From positions 62,001 to 126,000 of the forward strand of contig NZ_JAEUWU010000004.1 of the NCBI RefSeq assembly GCF_019754945.1: a DNA stretch of 64,000 bases. Direction: 5' to 3'. Shown here in pieces: positions 16,052 to 25,224 of this stretch. A model generated the notes under the pieces. It was not told where the DNA came from, did no database searches, and saw only the letters and a list, made by a program, of their open reading frames with translations. Position 1 is the stretch's first letter; the number at the start of each line of letters is the position of its first letter. The translations under genes were made by a program, and so were the position numbers. The DNA comes from Corynebacterium pseudokroppenstedtii. Its GTDB lineage: Bacteria; Actinomycetota; Actinomycetes; Mycobacteriales; Mycobacteriaceae.

Positions 16052-17245
16052 TTACCGCGGCGGGCCGACCGTGCGCCCCGTGATCAACGTCGTCTCCAAC
16101 AGCGTGTGTGAACCGCGGGTTGCCGATGCCTGACCGCGGGCACCACCAGAGCTGATAGATGTCACCGTGCTCCTGGAAGAAGACGCGCCGGTGCTTCCTT
16201 TTCCCCGTGTGGCGTCGGAAATAAGGTCCTGAAGAACGTGACCAGCCGTCCGCCCTTTGTCCTTGTTCGGCTGCGACACCGTGGTGATCTGCTGCTGCAC
16301 AGCGAGGTCGATACCGTCGAACCCGGTAACCGATAGGTCGCCCGGCACGGACAACCCACGAGCAGCAGCGCACTGCATCACCGCCAGCGCTAAGGAATCC
16401 GTTGTACATGCCACGGCGGTCAAGCCCGGGTGCGCATCCAATAACGCGCTGGCGGCATCGCGAGTGCCGTCGGCGTCGTTGATATAGCACTCCACGATCG
16501 GAATGTCCTCCGCCGAATCCGGGTGGGCACCGCGGATCACATCGACGATGCCCTCAACACGGTGTTTCTGCACATGCATGTGGGCAGTACGCAGGCGCTG
16601 CGGGGACACCTCGCCCGCGTTGGCCTCACGGTCAAGACGAATGCACAACACACCAATTTTCCGGTGGCCGGCGTCGATAAGCTGTTGAACCCCGGGCTGA
16701 ATGGCAGCGTGGTCATCAATGCCGACGAAAGCGTAATCCTTCAGCTTCGGTGTGGAATACGGCTGATCGCACACGACAGTCGGGAGGCCGCGCGAGGCCA
16801 CAACCTCCAACGTGGGATCGTCCGAGGCGACCGAATACACCACGAAACCGTCGACGGCGGCTTGCGCCACGCGGTTAATTCCCGACGCGGCACGCCCGGG
16901 AGCAGCGGGAATGAGCACCAGGGAGGAATCCAGAACCTGGCAGGACTCCGCCAAGCCCGCCAAGAAATCGACCGACGAGCGGTCCTCGAAAGCGTAGGTG
17001 AGTTCGTCCGTAAAAAGGACGCCGATCGCGTCTGCCCGGCGCGTCCGCAGAGAGCGGGCGGCAGGATCTGGACCGGAATACCCCAGCTTGTCGGCGGTGG
17101 CGAAGATGCGGGCGCGAGTTTCGGGCGACAGATGGTCGGGTTTGTTGTAGGCGTTGGACACCGTTGTGCGCGACACCCCGACGGCCTCCGCGAGTGACGC
17201 CAACGTAGCCTTATGACTATTTTTCGGGGATCGCCGCGGACTCAT
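16052..17245 (-). CDS. ipsA: LacI family regulator, IpsA-like
   Basis: The protein has 397 residues from the ATG at 17245. The HTH is ATLASLAEAVGVSRTTVSNA, then KPDHLSPETRARIFATADKL, followed by a periplasmic-binding-protein-like sensor domain (AIGVLFTDEL, DGFVVYSVASDDP, GVLCIRLDR, LSVTGFDGIDLAVQQQITTV). A Ser/Thr/Gly-rich insertion and tail after residue 350 are unusual for LacI proteins. Its position between otsB and the metal ABC transporter is where C. glutamicum has IpsA, the inositol-responsive activator of inositol phosphate synthase (remembered). The orthology is inferred from synteny and length. The inositol pathway feeds mycothiol and phosphatidylinositol. Confidence 0.8.
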   Translation of the reverse strand: MSPRRSPKNSHKATLASLAEAVGVSRTTVSNAYNKPDHLSPETRARIFATADKLGYSGPDPAARSLRTRRADAIGVLFTDELTYAFEDRSSVDFLAGLAESCQVLDSSLVLIPAAPGRAASGINRVAQAAVDGFVVYSVASDDPTLEVVASRGLPTVVCDQPYSTPKLKDYAFVGIDDHAAIQPGVQQLIDAGHRKIGVLCIRLDREANAGEVSPQRLRTAHMHVQKHRVEGIVDVIRGAHPDSAEDIPIVECYINDADGTRDAASALLDAHPGLTAVACTTDSLALAVMQCAAARGLSVPGDLSVTGFDGIDLAVQQQITTVSQPNKDKGRTAGHVLQDLISDATRGKGSTGASSSRSTVTSISSGGARGQASATRGSHTLLETTLITGRTVGPPR

Positions 17246-17477
17246 GTGTAGCAATCTTAGACCTTCGACACTACCGGGAAGGGGCTTTCGCGCATTCCGG
17301 GGTGAGGGCAGGCTTGCTGGGTGCGGGCGCTTGGTTTCTGTTTTGCGCCCATGATCTGTTTTCTGCCCTGAGGTGTGCCCGAACTCTTTTGGTTGTCAAT
17401 AAGCCGCATTATCGGGGCTGGGAGGGGCTTAAGAAAACCAATTGACATCATATTTCATTAGTGGTTCATTGGGGGAC

Positions 17478-18479
17478 ATGCGAGCGATAAAAAATAGGCG
17501 ACAGTCAGCACTAGCATTCATTTTCGCCACTGGGCTTCTTACCGGAATGGGCGGGCTCACGGCCTGCTCAGACGACTCCTCCCCGACGTCTGGTTCGTCG
17601 GACACTGTGAATGTCGTCGCATCAACCGCGCTGTGGGCCGACGTCGTCCACGACATCGCGGAGGACAACGACCACGTCAAGATCACGGGCCTGATCGAGG
17701 GCGATTCCGTCGACCCCCACGACTACAACCCCTCCGCCAAGGATATGGCGAAGATTAAGGACGCCGACGTCGTCGTCGGGAATGGGGCCGGGTACGACAC
17801 CTGGCTGACAGAGCACGCCAGTTCCGACGCCACCGTCATCACTGCCCTCCCTCAGGAGGAGCATGATCACGACGGGGACGAGAATGATGGGCACGACCAT
17901 GACGCGGACGCGCATGATGCGCATGATCACGAGAGCGAAGACGCGCACGATCACGACGCGAACAATGATTCCGACCTGCCCACCAACCCTCACGTGTGGT
18001 ACGACGTCGCCACCGTCAACAGTTTTGCAACAAAGATTGCGGACACGCTGAATGACAAGAACGGCGATATCAAGGCGTCGACCAAGGACTTCAGCGACAA
18101 ACTCCACGCTATTGATGAGAAGATCAAGGCACTGCCAGCCAAGAAGGTGGCGAGCACCGAGTCCGTCTCCGGGTACCTGCTAAAGGAATCCCCCATGGAG
18201 GATGTGACTCCGCACGGTTATCTCAGTGCGTCGTTGAAGGAGTCGGATCCATCCGCGGCTGATGTTGCCGAGTTCACGTCGCTCATCAACGATAAGAAAG
18301 TCGATATTCTGGTTAACAATCCGCAAACCGAAGATAGTGTGTCCAAGGACCTCGTCTCCGCTGCCAAGAAGGCGGGAATCCCGGTTGTGGATATCTACGA
18401 AACACCGGAAAAAGGCACCCACTACCTGGACTTTTTCTCTGAGGCCGTCCAACGGCTCCACGATGCCAGCAAGGAGTAA
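17478..18479 (+). CDS. Zinc/manganese ABC transporter substrate-binding lipoprotein
   Basis: From the ATG at 17478 (GGGGG just upstream) the protein has 333 residues. A lipoprotein signal ends at Cys30 (GLTAC). The cluster A-I fold shows VDPHDYNPSAKDMAKIKDAD and the metal-binding histidine text NPHVWYD near residue 180. Between about 130 and 172 lies a His/Asp-rich loop with many HDH repeats, the feature that marks ZnuA-like zinc binders and buffers metal. It delivers zinc (or manganese) to the ATPase and permease encoded just downstream. No Zur box was identified in the 230 bases upstream, although one is expected. Confidence 0.9.
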   Translation: MRAIKNRRQSALAFIFATGLLTGMGGLTACSDDSSPTSGSSDTVNVVASTALWADVVHDIAEDNDHVKITGLIEGDSVDPHDYNPSAKDMAKIKDADVVVGNGAGYDTWLTEHASSDATVITALPQEEHDHDGDENDGHDHDADAHDAHDHESEDAHDHDANNDSDLPTNPHVWYDVATVNSFATKIADTLNDKNGDIKASTKDFSDKLHAIDEKIKALPAKKVASTESVSGYLLKESPMEDVTPHGYLSASLKESDPSAADVAEFTSLINDKKVDILVNNPQTEDSVSKDLVSAAKKAGIPVVDIYETPEKGTHYLDFFSEAVQRLHDASKE

Positions 18480-18488
18480 GACCAACGC

Positions 18489-19247
18489 GTGAACAATCCG
18501 CGCACTACTCACCGTCACGCCGGGGCTACCGACCGTACCTCCGGGGCCGTCATCGAACTCAGCAAAGCGAGTATCGAGCCACTCTGGACCGACCTGTCCC
18601 TCACGCTGAACCCCGGCGAATGGCTCACCGTCCTCGGGCCCAACGGCGTAGGAAAATCCACGCTCCTTGGTGCCCTCACCGGGACGCGAAAACTGACCTC
18701 AGGGCATGTCCATGTCAACGGGACCACCGGTTTTATCCCACAGCAACGCATGTTCAGCCCGACGCTGCCACTGCGCGCGCGGGACATTGTCGGTCTATCC
18801 GGTGGGCACGGTATCTTTCGCCGCCGACGGCTCCCAGCAGCGCAGATCACCGAGGCACTCACCACCGTCGGCGCGGCACACCTGGCAAATAGGCGCATCG
18901 GCCACCTCTCTGGCGGCCAGCAGCAGCTGATCCGTCAAGCCAGCGCGATCGCAACGCACCCCGATATCCTCCTGTGCGACGAACCCTTGCTCAGCCTGGA
19001 TTACGCTGCACAAAAGCAAGCGATCCGGACCATCGACGCACAACGACGCGACCACAACACGGCCGTCGTTTTCGTCACGCATACGATCAATCCCGTTATC
19101 GACGTCACCGACCGCGTGCTATACCTTGCGCCGAATGGCCACACTATCGGCACGATTGACGACGTCATCACGACCGACGTCCTCAGCGAGCTGTACGGCA
19201 CCCACGTCGATGTGGTTCACGTCAACGGCAGACTCGTCATCGTTTAG
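18489..19247 (+). CDS. Zinc/manganese ABC transporter ATP-binding protein
   Basis: The protein has 252 residues from a GTG. Walker A is GPNGVGKST (about 53-61), the Q-loop region is GFIPQQR, the signature is LSGGQQQLIRQA, Walker B is ILLCDEPLLSLD and the H-loop is VFVTHTINP. It lies 9 bases after the binding-protein gene and 32 before the permease, so the three form one operon. The length and motifs are normal for the ZnuC/MntA group. Confidence 0.92.
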   Translation: MNNPRTTHRHAGATDRTSGAVIELSKASIEPLWTDLSLTLNPGEWLTVLGPNGVGKSTLLGALTGTRKLTSGHVHVNGTTGFIPQQRMFSPTLPLRARDIVGLSGGHGIFRRRRLPAAQITEALTTVGAAHLANRRIGHLSGGQQQLIRQASAIATHPDILLCDEPLLSLDYAAQKQAIRTIDAQRRDHNTAVVFVTHTINPVIDVTDRVLYLAPNGHTIGTIDDVITTDVLSELYGTHVDVVHVNGRLVIV

Positions 19248-19279
19248 GCACGTCATCGTTTAGGAGAGCGCACCGCTTC

Positions 19280-20173
19280 ATGCCCAACACCACGATCACC
19301 TGGGACACCTGGTGGAGTGACACCACCGAACTCCTGCACTACCCCTTCGTCCACCACGCCCTGCTGGCCGCCGCACTGCTCGGGATCATCTCGGGGCTCA
19401 TCGCACCTCTCATCGTGATGCGGCGCATGTCATTCACCGTGCACGGCACATCGGAACTTGCGCTCATGGGGGCGTCGGCTGCGCTACTCGCTGGGATTAA
19501 TGTCGGTGCCGGCGCCGTCGTCGGATCCATCGTGGCGGCCATCGCCCTCGCGGTGCTCGGAATGCGAGATACCGACAGCACCGTCGGCGTGATCCTCTCC
19601 TTCGGGATGGGGCTCTCCGTCCTCTTCATCTACATTTATCCCGGCAAAGCGAGCAACGCATTCTCTCTGCTCACCGGCCAAATCGTGGGCGTGTCCGGCG
19701 CGGCTGTGGGGATGCTCATCGCCATCACCATCATTGTCATCGCGACGCTCGGTTTACTGTGGCGCCCGCTTCTCTTCGCGTCCGTTGACCCCGACGTCGC
19801 CGCAGCAAGCGGCATACCCCTGCGCACCATCAGCATCGTGTTCGCCGCCCTCGTCGGACTCGTCGCCGCGCAAGGGGTGCAGATCGTCGGTGCGCTCCTC
19901 GTCGTTTCCCTGCTCATCACCCCCGGCGCGGCAGCCGTTCACGTCACAGCGTCGCCACGAAAAGCAGTCCTCTTATCGACGATCTTCGCCGAGGTGTCCG
20001 CAGTGGGCGGGCTTGTTCTCTCCCTGGCTCCCGGGCTCCCCGTCAGTGTGTTCGTCACGACGATTTCGTTCGCGATCTACCTGGTATGCCGCCTCATTGG
20101 GTGGCGAACGCAGCGTGTCATCATCGGATCGGAGGCTACGTCGCGCGAAACCACTCCAGTACATTATGGGTAG
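19280..20173 (+). CDS. Zinc/manganese ABC transporter permease
   Basis: The protein has 297 residues and eight to nine transmembrane segments of the ABC-3 (ZnuB/MntB) family. Family text includes PFVHHALLAAALLGIISGLI, GTSELALMGASAALLAGINV, FGMGLSVLFIYIYPGKASNA and LLVVSLLITPGAAAVHVT. It forms the channel for the metal handed over by the upstream lipoprotein. It is the last gene of the operon. The 165 bases to the next, convergent gene hold no feature I can name. Confidence 0.92.
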   Translation: MPNTTITWDTWWSDTTELLHYPFVHHALLAAALLGIISGLIAPLIVMRRMSFTVHGTSELALMGASAALLAGINVGAGAVVGSIVAAIALAVLGMRDTDSTVGVILSFGMGLSVLFIYIYPGKASNAFSLLTGQIVGVSGAAVGMLIAITIIVIATLGLLWRPLLFASVDPDVAAASGIPLRTISIVFAALVGLVAAQGVQIVGALLVVSLLITPGAAAVHVTASPRKAVLLSTIFAEVSAVGGLVLSLAPGLPVSVFVTTISFAIYLVCRLIGWRTQRVIIGSEATSRETTPVHYG

Positions 20174-20338
20174 TTTCCCTCTGGGGGAACCGTCCTCAGT
20201 AAGACCGCGTTGAGCGGAACCCTATACGCTAACGCGAATTCCATTCCCTACCGTTTATCGGGGAACTAGTCGCTGGCTTCGCTATGACTTAATTGCCGTC
20301 TCCATCGATACGAGCCAATCTTTGTGGGGCAGGCCGAA

Positions 20339-21484
20339 TTACTTCTCTGCGTTGGCGACGTCGATTCCCGTCCACGCTAGCGCGGTGGCTCCATCGAGAA
20401 GTGTCTTGTTCGCAATCTCGCCTGTGCAAGCGTCTGCAAACTCCGCCTGATGATTAAGCACCGGATAGCACTCCACACCGATGTAGGGGTGGATGGCCCG
20501 GGTGACGTGCGAGACGTTGGCGAAGTCCGTGGATGCATGACACATAAGCGTCTCTGGCCCTTCTGTGCGCAAATCTCGACCCAAGGCCACGGCGTTCGCC
20601 TCGTAAAAGGACAGTCCATCTTCGTCCGTGACGAAGTCTGAATACGGCTTTGACTCATCTTCAATGGCAACAGTGCACCCTGTAGCCAAGGCGCCGGCCT
20701 CGAAGCAATTGATGACCTTCTTGCTGGTCTCTTCGAGTTCGTCCATTGTGGAGGCACGCACATACCAACGGCCCTGGGTACGGTGCGGGATCGCGTTCGG
20801 GGCGTCGCCACCTTTGGTGATCATGCCGTGGACCCTAACAGTCGGAGGAAGTTGCTGACGCAACAAGCCGATCGCGACCTCCGAAACCGTGAAGGCGTCT
20901 GCGGCATTTATCCCCTGTGTCGGGTAAGAAGCGGCATGGGCCGCATGACCAGAGAAGTTAATCTCCCAATGCAGCACGGCAAAGGGACGAGCGCGCGCCA
21001 CGTCAACGGGCGCTGGGTGCGCCATCATCGCGAAGTCCAAGTTCGTGAAGGCGCCGCGGTCGAGCATTTCGATCTTTCCCCCCTTGCCTTCCTCAGCGGG
21101 AGTACCGATGACCTCAACCGATATACCCAACTCGTCGGCGACGCTCGCGAGCGCCAGACCAGCACCGATCGACATGCTGGCGATCAGATTGTGGCCACAA
21201 GCGTGACCAATCCCGGGAAGGGCGTCGTACTCGGCCATTATCCCAATAGTAAAGTTCCCTCTTCCCTTCACCGCACGGAAGGCAGTTTCGAATCCGAGAT
21301 AGGGATGCTCGACAGAGAAACCTCGCTCACGAAGAAACTCTGCGCAGCGCTTCGACGACTCAACCTCCTCCCAAGCTATCTCTGGGTGTGCATGCAACCA
21401 CTCGGACAGCTCGATGAGCTCGGCTCTGTTATCCGACAAAAAGGTTGAGGTCTGCTTCTTCAGGTCTTGGATCTGATCACTCAT
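20339..21484 (-). CDS. M20 family amidohydrolase/peptidase
   Basis: From the ATG at 21484 the protein has 381 residues. It shows the M20D metal-binding text EWLHAHPEIAWEEVES, AEYDALPGIGHACGHNLIA, GTPAEEGKGGK and a lid domain with INFSGHAAHAASYPTQGINA. Such enzymes cleave amide bonds of N-acyl or aminobenzoyl amino acids and similar small amides, using one or two metal ions. The start overlaps the stop of the DUF1028 gene by 8 bases. It is the last gene of a four-gene operon with DUF1028, RidA and a flavin monooxygenase. The substrate is unknown. Confidence 0.88.
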   Translation of the reverse strand: MSDQIQDLKKQTSTFLSDNRAELIELSEWLHAHPEIAWEEVESSKRCAEFLRERGFSVEHPYLGFETAFRAVKGRGNFTIGIMAEYDALPGIGHACGHNLIASMSIGAGLALASVADELGISVEVIGTPAEEGKGGKIEMLDRGAFTNLDFAMMAHPAPVDVARARPFAVLHWEINFSGHAAHAASYPTQGINAADAFTVSEVAIGLLRQQLPPTVRVHGMITKGGDAPNAIPHRTQGRWYVRASTMDELEETSKKVINCFEAGALATGCTVAIEDESKPYSDFVTDEDGLSFYEANAVALGRDLRTEGPETLMCHASTDFANVSHVTRAIHPYIGVECYPVLNHQAEFADACTGEIANKTLLDGATALAWTGIDVANAEK

Positions 21485-22145
21485 CCCCAGGTACTCCATA
21501 AGCGGGTGCAGTGGAGGGATTGATACCGCGGGTGACGTAGTCGTCCCGCTGTGGCATCCATATTTCAAGGAGGTTTTCCAGATCAGTTAGCGGGCGCTCG
21601 GACCAGTCGACTCGAAGATCCGTTTCCATCCAGCCGGAGTTGCGCACCACTCCCAAGCCTGCCGAATGTACTGGCCCTGCTTCTCCTCCAGCTTCCAAAC
21701 CGGCTTTCATGGCGGCCAAGAGCCGGTATTCTAGATCGCCTGCGACGGATTCGAAGACCTCAAGCATCTTCTGTGGTACGTCCTCGGAGGCGAGCATGTT
21801 TCCAGCTATGACGCAGTCTTTTCCTACAACTTGACTATGTGTCCCCAGAGTCTTAGCGCCGGAGTGGGAAACACCCTCACCCCTTGCCGGCAGGATGGTG
21901 ATCTGCCGGAAATCTAGGGTGTCATCCTTCGTCTCGAGCCATTTGAGCGCTGCAACGGCGGTCTCACCCTTCTCGAGCTGATCAAGAAGCGCCGGACCGA
22001 ACCGAGGGTCAGTGATGTTCTGAGACGAAACGGCGCCGATGTCGCAACGAAGGTTAAGGCATCGTGCAGCAACCGCTGGTGAAGATGAAGACACAGCCTG
22101 GCCGAGGGCTCCGGTTTCATCACGCGCAAGAATGGAGAACGTCAT
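21477..22145 (-). CDS. DUF1028 family protein (Ntn-hydrolase-like)
   Basis: From the ATG at 22145 (AGAAAGG upstream) the protein has 222 residues. The family pattern is clear: MTFSILARDETGALGQAVSS at the start, ARCLNLRCDIGAVSSQNITD, GKDCVIAGNMLASEDV and AGPVHSAGLGVV. DUF1028 proteins have an N-terminal-nucleophile-hydrolase-like fold, but no reaction is firmly assigned. They often sit with amidohydrolases and RidA proteins, as here. It is translationally coupled to the M20 gene. Confidence 0.85.
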   Translation of the reverse strand: MTFSILARDETGALGQAVSSSSPAVAARCLNLRCDIGAVSSQNITDPRFGPALLDQLEKGETAVAALKWLETKDDTLDFRQITILPARGEGVSHSGAKTLGTHSQVVGKDCVIAGNMLASEDVPQKMLEVFESVAGDLEYRLLAAMKAGLEAGGEAGPVHSAGLGVVRNSGWMETDLRVDWSERPLTDLENLLEIWMPQRDDYVTRGINPSTAPAYGVPGDE

Positions 22146-22207
22146 CGTGGATTTAACCTTTCTCGGAGCACTGAAGCCCCACGTAGTCACACTTTGTGTC
22201 CCTCAGA

Positions 22208-22621
22208 CTACTTGTCACTGAGGACAGCCGTGGCGTCAATTTCCACCAACCATTCCGGTCGCGCAAGGGCCTCGACCACCAGACCGGTGGAGACAGGGAA
22301 GACGCCCTTAAGCCACTTCCCCATCACGTTGTAGACGGCCTCACGATAGCGAATGTCTGTGAGGTAAACGGTGACCTTGACAATATCTTCTAAGGAACCA
22401 CCGGCCTCCTCCATAAGCATGGCGATGTTGGACATCGCCTTCTCCGCTTGAACCTTAACGTCGCCTATACCTACGGATTCACGGGTATCTAAGTCTTGGC
22501 CTATCTGGCCGCGGAGGAACACCATATTGTTTGCAACGACGGCCTGACAAAGGTCATTGGAAAGATTCTGCTCGGGGTAGGTGTCCGCAGTGTTGAACGG
22601 CCGAATGCGGTTATATTTCAT
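22208..22621 (-). CDS. RidA family (YjgF/YER057c/UK114) protein
   Basis: The protein has 137 residues and the RidA fold: VVANNMVFLRGQIGQDLDT, QAEKAMSNIAMLMEEAGGSL, IVKVTVYLTDIRYREAVYNV, and the end region ARPEWLVEIDATAVL. RidA proteins deaminate reactive enamine/imine intermediates. The usual catalytic arginine region is replaced: the family R-V-x-V/P-x-D block appears here as ALARPEWLVEID, so it may belong to a Rid subgroup. It sits between the DUF1028 and monooxygenase genes and may clear an imine formed by that oxidase. Confidence 0.87.
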   Translation of the reverse strand: MKYNRIRPFNTADTYPEQNLSNDLCQAVVANNMVFLRGQIGQDLDTRESVGIGDVKVQAEKAMSNIAMLMEEAGGSLEDIVKVTVYLTDIRYREAVYNVMGKWLKGVFPVSTGLVVEALARPEWLVEIDATAVLSDK

Positions 22622-22630
22622 GTGCTTCTC

Positions 22631-23902
22631 CTAGGAAAATATCGTTTGGTCGTCCCGAGAGGGATACTCCATGTACATGTGTTGGATGCCAATCTGGTCG
22701 GCGACGTATTTGGCATCGTGCCATGAACCCCATATGAAAGATGAGCCACGGCGAGACTGCCAAGGAAGCCCCACAAAATACACTCCGTGGGCAGCGGAAA
22801 CGCCACGCACGTGCTGAGGGACGCCAAGATGATTGGTCGCTTCGGCTACGTCTAACCACTGATAGTCTCGGCCGAATCCAGTAGCCCAGACAATACTGTT
22901 GATGCCGTTCGCTTTAAGGTCGAGCGACCTAATGGGACTCTTGACGCACTCAGGGTCGTCTCGCAGCTCGTATGCCTCAGGCTCTTCAGGGAGATCTAAG
23001 CCGTTTCGCTCCACGTAGAGGTCGGCTTCCCTCAAGAGAGACAAATAGTTCTCGTCACCATTGTGAATGTTGATGGCAACATCGTCGGCAAACTTCATAA
23101 CCCCGTGTGCATAAGGACCGGCTCTTCCCGCTAGAGTAATCCCGCGATCCGCTAGGTCTCGGAAGTCCACGGTGTGGCCGCCCTTGGCGCCACTAACCGT
23201 AATCGTCACATGCTCCGCGCCCGATCCCGGCGTGGCCATGTCCCACTTATCCAATACACCTAGCCACCAACAGTAATCACGGCCCCGATACGACCTCGGC
23301 GGCCGGTCGTGGGGACCGACCGCGAGATACACAGTGCGACCTGCATCATTGAGTTCATCAGCGATCTGAACCCCAGACGAGCCCGCTCCAACAACGAGAA
23401 CGCCACCGTCGGGCACCTCGCTGGGGCGGTGATAGCTCGAGGAGTGCATTTGAAATATCCCGTCCTCCTCGGGCACCACGGCAGGGATCACCGGAACCTG
23501 GAAGGCACCCGTCGCGGCCACGATGAACTCAGTCTCATAGTCGCCATCTGAAGTCTCCACGGTGAAGCCGTGGTCGCTTGTCCTGCGGGTGACGCGCTTG
23601 ACCTCCACCCCCTCACGAACCGGCAAATCAAACTTCTCGACGTAGTTAACGAAGTAGTCGGCAACCTCCTCTTTCTTGGCGAATCGCTCCTGATCGCCGG
23701 TGAAACGCATGTTGGGAAAGCGGTCGTGCCACGCCGGACCATTGGCAACAAGGGAGTCCCAACGTTCCTTACGCCAGCGCGATGCGATCTGATCACGCTC
23801 CAACACCACGTGGTCAAGTCCTTTGGCCGCTAGATGCTCTGAGGTGGCGATCCCCGCCTGACCGGCGCCAATGACTACAACCTCTTTTCTAGTAATGGAC
23901 AA
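22631..23902 (-). CDS. Flavin-containing monooxygenase / NAD(P)-FAD oxidoreductase
   Basis: The protein has 423 residues. An FAD-binding Rossmann motif VVVIGAGQAGIATSEHL lies at residues 8-24 and a second, NADPH-type motif GGVLVVGAGSSGVQIADEL near 166. Between them stand ERWDSLVANGPAWHDRFPNM and FMO-like FQMHSSSYHRPSEVP; ATGF near 345 follows. Flavin monooxygenases hydroxylate N or S atoms or insert oxygen. It is the first gene of the minus-strand operon and is divergent from the LysR gene at 24075. With the downstream M20, DUF1028 and RidA genes it suggests stepwise breakdown of an organic nitrogen compound. Confidence 0.88.
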   Translation of the reverse strand: MSITRKEVVVIGAGQAGIATSEHLAAKGLDHVVLERDQIASRWRKERWDSLVANGPAWHDRFPNMRFTGDQERFAKKEEVADYFVNYVEKFDLPVREGVEVKRVTRRTSDHGFTVETSDGDYETEFIVAATGAFQVPVIPAVVPEEDGIFQMHSSSYHRPSEVPDGGVLVVGAGSSGVQIADELNDAGRTVYLAVGPHDRPPRSYRGRDYCWWLGVLDKWDMATPGSGAEHVTITVSGAKGGHTVDFRDLADRGITLAGRAGPYAHGVMKFADDVAINIHNGDENYLSLLREADLYVERNGLDLPEEPEAYELRDDPECVKSPIRSLDLKANGINSIVWATGFGRDYQWLDVAEATNHLGVPQHVRGVSAAHGVYFVGLPWQSRRGSSFIWGSWHDAKYVADQIGIQHMYMEYPSRDDQTIFS

Positions 23903-24020
23903 GGTTGCTCCTTTCGGGACGTCGCAGATGAACTGAGAGAGTAACGGCTGACTGGGGCTTGTCCTCTACCGGTGCAACAATCCCGGGAGAAGCAGTGTCC
24001 GTTGAAACAATGATCCATAA

Positions 24021-24074
24021 AGATAAAATCGAAATTCAAGCGGTAATTTCCGAAGTTCTATATCATTTTTATCT
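24021..24074. promoter_or_regulatory. Inverted repeat in the divergent monooxygenase-lysR gap
   Basis: AGATAAAA (24021-24028) and TTTTATCT (24067-24074) are exact mirror copies 38 bases apart, the second touching the lysR ATG. A regulator, plausibly the LysR protein itself, could bind here to control both directions. Confidence 0.4.
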
Positions 24075-25016
24075 ATGAAGAAGGTCCCGAACTTCTCAAT
24101 TCCGCAGGTCATGTACTTCTGTCGCAGTGCCGAACTAGCGTCGATGAGTGCCGCTGCCGACGAATTGAATGTCGCCCAATCGTCAATTTCGAGCGCTATC
24201 GCGCAATTGGAGAAGTCACTTGGATCGAGACTTTTGGAGCGAAAGCGCGCCAAGGGAGTAATCCTCACAGAAAGCGGACGGCGGTTCTATGAGGCCGGAC
24301 TTGCTCTCCTACAGGCAGTCGATGAAGCTCACGAAGCCGTCGGAAGCGACGAACTTAGCGGGCGTTTCAAAGCTGGCTGTTTTGTCACTCTGGCACAATT
24401 CTGGCTCGCTCGACTCGTGGAGGCCTTCGAACTCAGCTTCCCTGAGATCCAGCTGACTACGAAAGAAATTACCGCTGGCGAGATTGCCCCGATGCTCGTA
24501 CGAAGGGACGTCGAGGCCGTCGTATCTTATGACTTCGATTACGGCAACGAAGTGGAATTCATCCCCCTGGCCACTGCTACTCTTTACGCCGCTTTCGCCG
24601 CGGGCCACCCCTTCGCCTCCCGCTCATCGGTCCGCCTAACCGACCTTGCGAAAGAACCGATGGTGCTGCTTGATCTAGGAAAATCCTCCAACTACTTCCT
24701 CTCGATTTTCCGGCAGCGTGGAATACAGCCGAATGTTCGGTACAAATTCCAAAGCTTCGAGGCTGTGCGTTCCATGGTGGCAAGGGGGCACGGCTTCACT
24801 CTCCTCAACCATGCTCCCTTGCACAACCTCACGAACGATGGTTACACGCTCGTGTGCATTCCTGTCGAGGATCCTGGAGTCGAATTAGGCATAGGCGTCG
24901 TTCATCTGGCTGAGCAGGTCCTTTCCAGCAAAGCTAACGCCTTCGTAGAAGTGTGTCGCAGGGAATTCGAACAAGTGCATTCCTCTGGACTCATGCGAGG
25001 CACGGTGAATTTCTGA
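24075..25016 (+). CDS. LysR family regulator of the catabolic cluster
   Basis: The protein has 313 residues. The HTH is SIPQVMYFCRSAELASMSAA, ADELNVAQSSISSAIAQLEK, LGSRLLERKRAKGVILTESG. The effector-binding domain follows (about 92-290). It is divergent from the flavin monooxygenase operon and followed by the MFS gene, so it likely regulates both uptake and breakdown of one compound. No strong ribosome-binding site precedes the ATG; the AT-rich upstream with no leader would fit a leaderless message. Confidence 0.88.
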   Translation: MKKVPNFSIPQVMYFCRSAELASMSAAADELNVAQSSISSAIAQLEKSLGSRLLERKRAKGVILTESGRRFYEAGLALLQAVDEAHEAVGSDELSGRFKAGCFVTLAQFWLARLVEAFELSFPEIQLTTKEITAGEIAPMLVRRDVEAVVSYDFDYGNEVEFIPLATATLYAAFAAGHPFASRSSVRLTDLAKEPMVLLDLGKSSNYFLSIFRQRGIQPNVRYKFQSFEAVRSMVARGHGFTLLNHAPLHNLTNDGYTLVCIPVEDPGVELGIGVVHLAEQVLSSKANAFVEVCRREFEQVHSSGLMRGTVNF

Positions 25017-25136
25017 GTACCCGCACTCGCTTCGGTGGGATGAACGGCCGTTTGGCCCCATCGTGAACCGACTGCAGAAGGATTTTGACGGTAGACCTAG
25101 ACAGGATCTCGAAAATCTGACTATGGTGTGAGTCAC

Positions 25137-25210
25137 CTATTGGGCTGTAGGTAACTCCACTAAGGATCTGCCTCGCGGTGCGCTGTCACCGTGTGGCGCT
25201 CACCCAATAG
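25137..25210 (+). promoter_or_regulatory. Foldable leader RNA upstream of the MFS transporter gene
   Basis: CTATTGGG (25137-25144) is the exact complement of CCCAATAG (25203-25210), which touches the ribosome-binding site GAGAGGGGA. Inside lie a CGGTG/CACCG hairpin (25176-25180 with 25187-25191) and a weaker GG..TCC/GGA..CC element near 25150-25172. The whole could form a closed multi-branch element that hides or exposes the ribosome-binding site. It matches no riboswitch class I can name; a regulator-binding palindrome is the alternative. Confidence 0.4.
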
Positions 25211-25224
25211 AGAGGGGAACCCTC

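Noticed and set aside
17255..17477. Search for a Zur box before the zinc transporter
   Set aside because: A TTGACA-like element is present at 17442, but no palindrome fitting a Zur site and no matching -10 were found.
20174..20338. Possible transposase trace at the left edge of the catabolic cluster
   Set aside because: A short open stretch near 20230-20310 has a vague likeness only; not enough to call.
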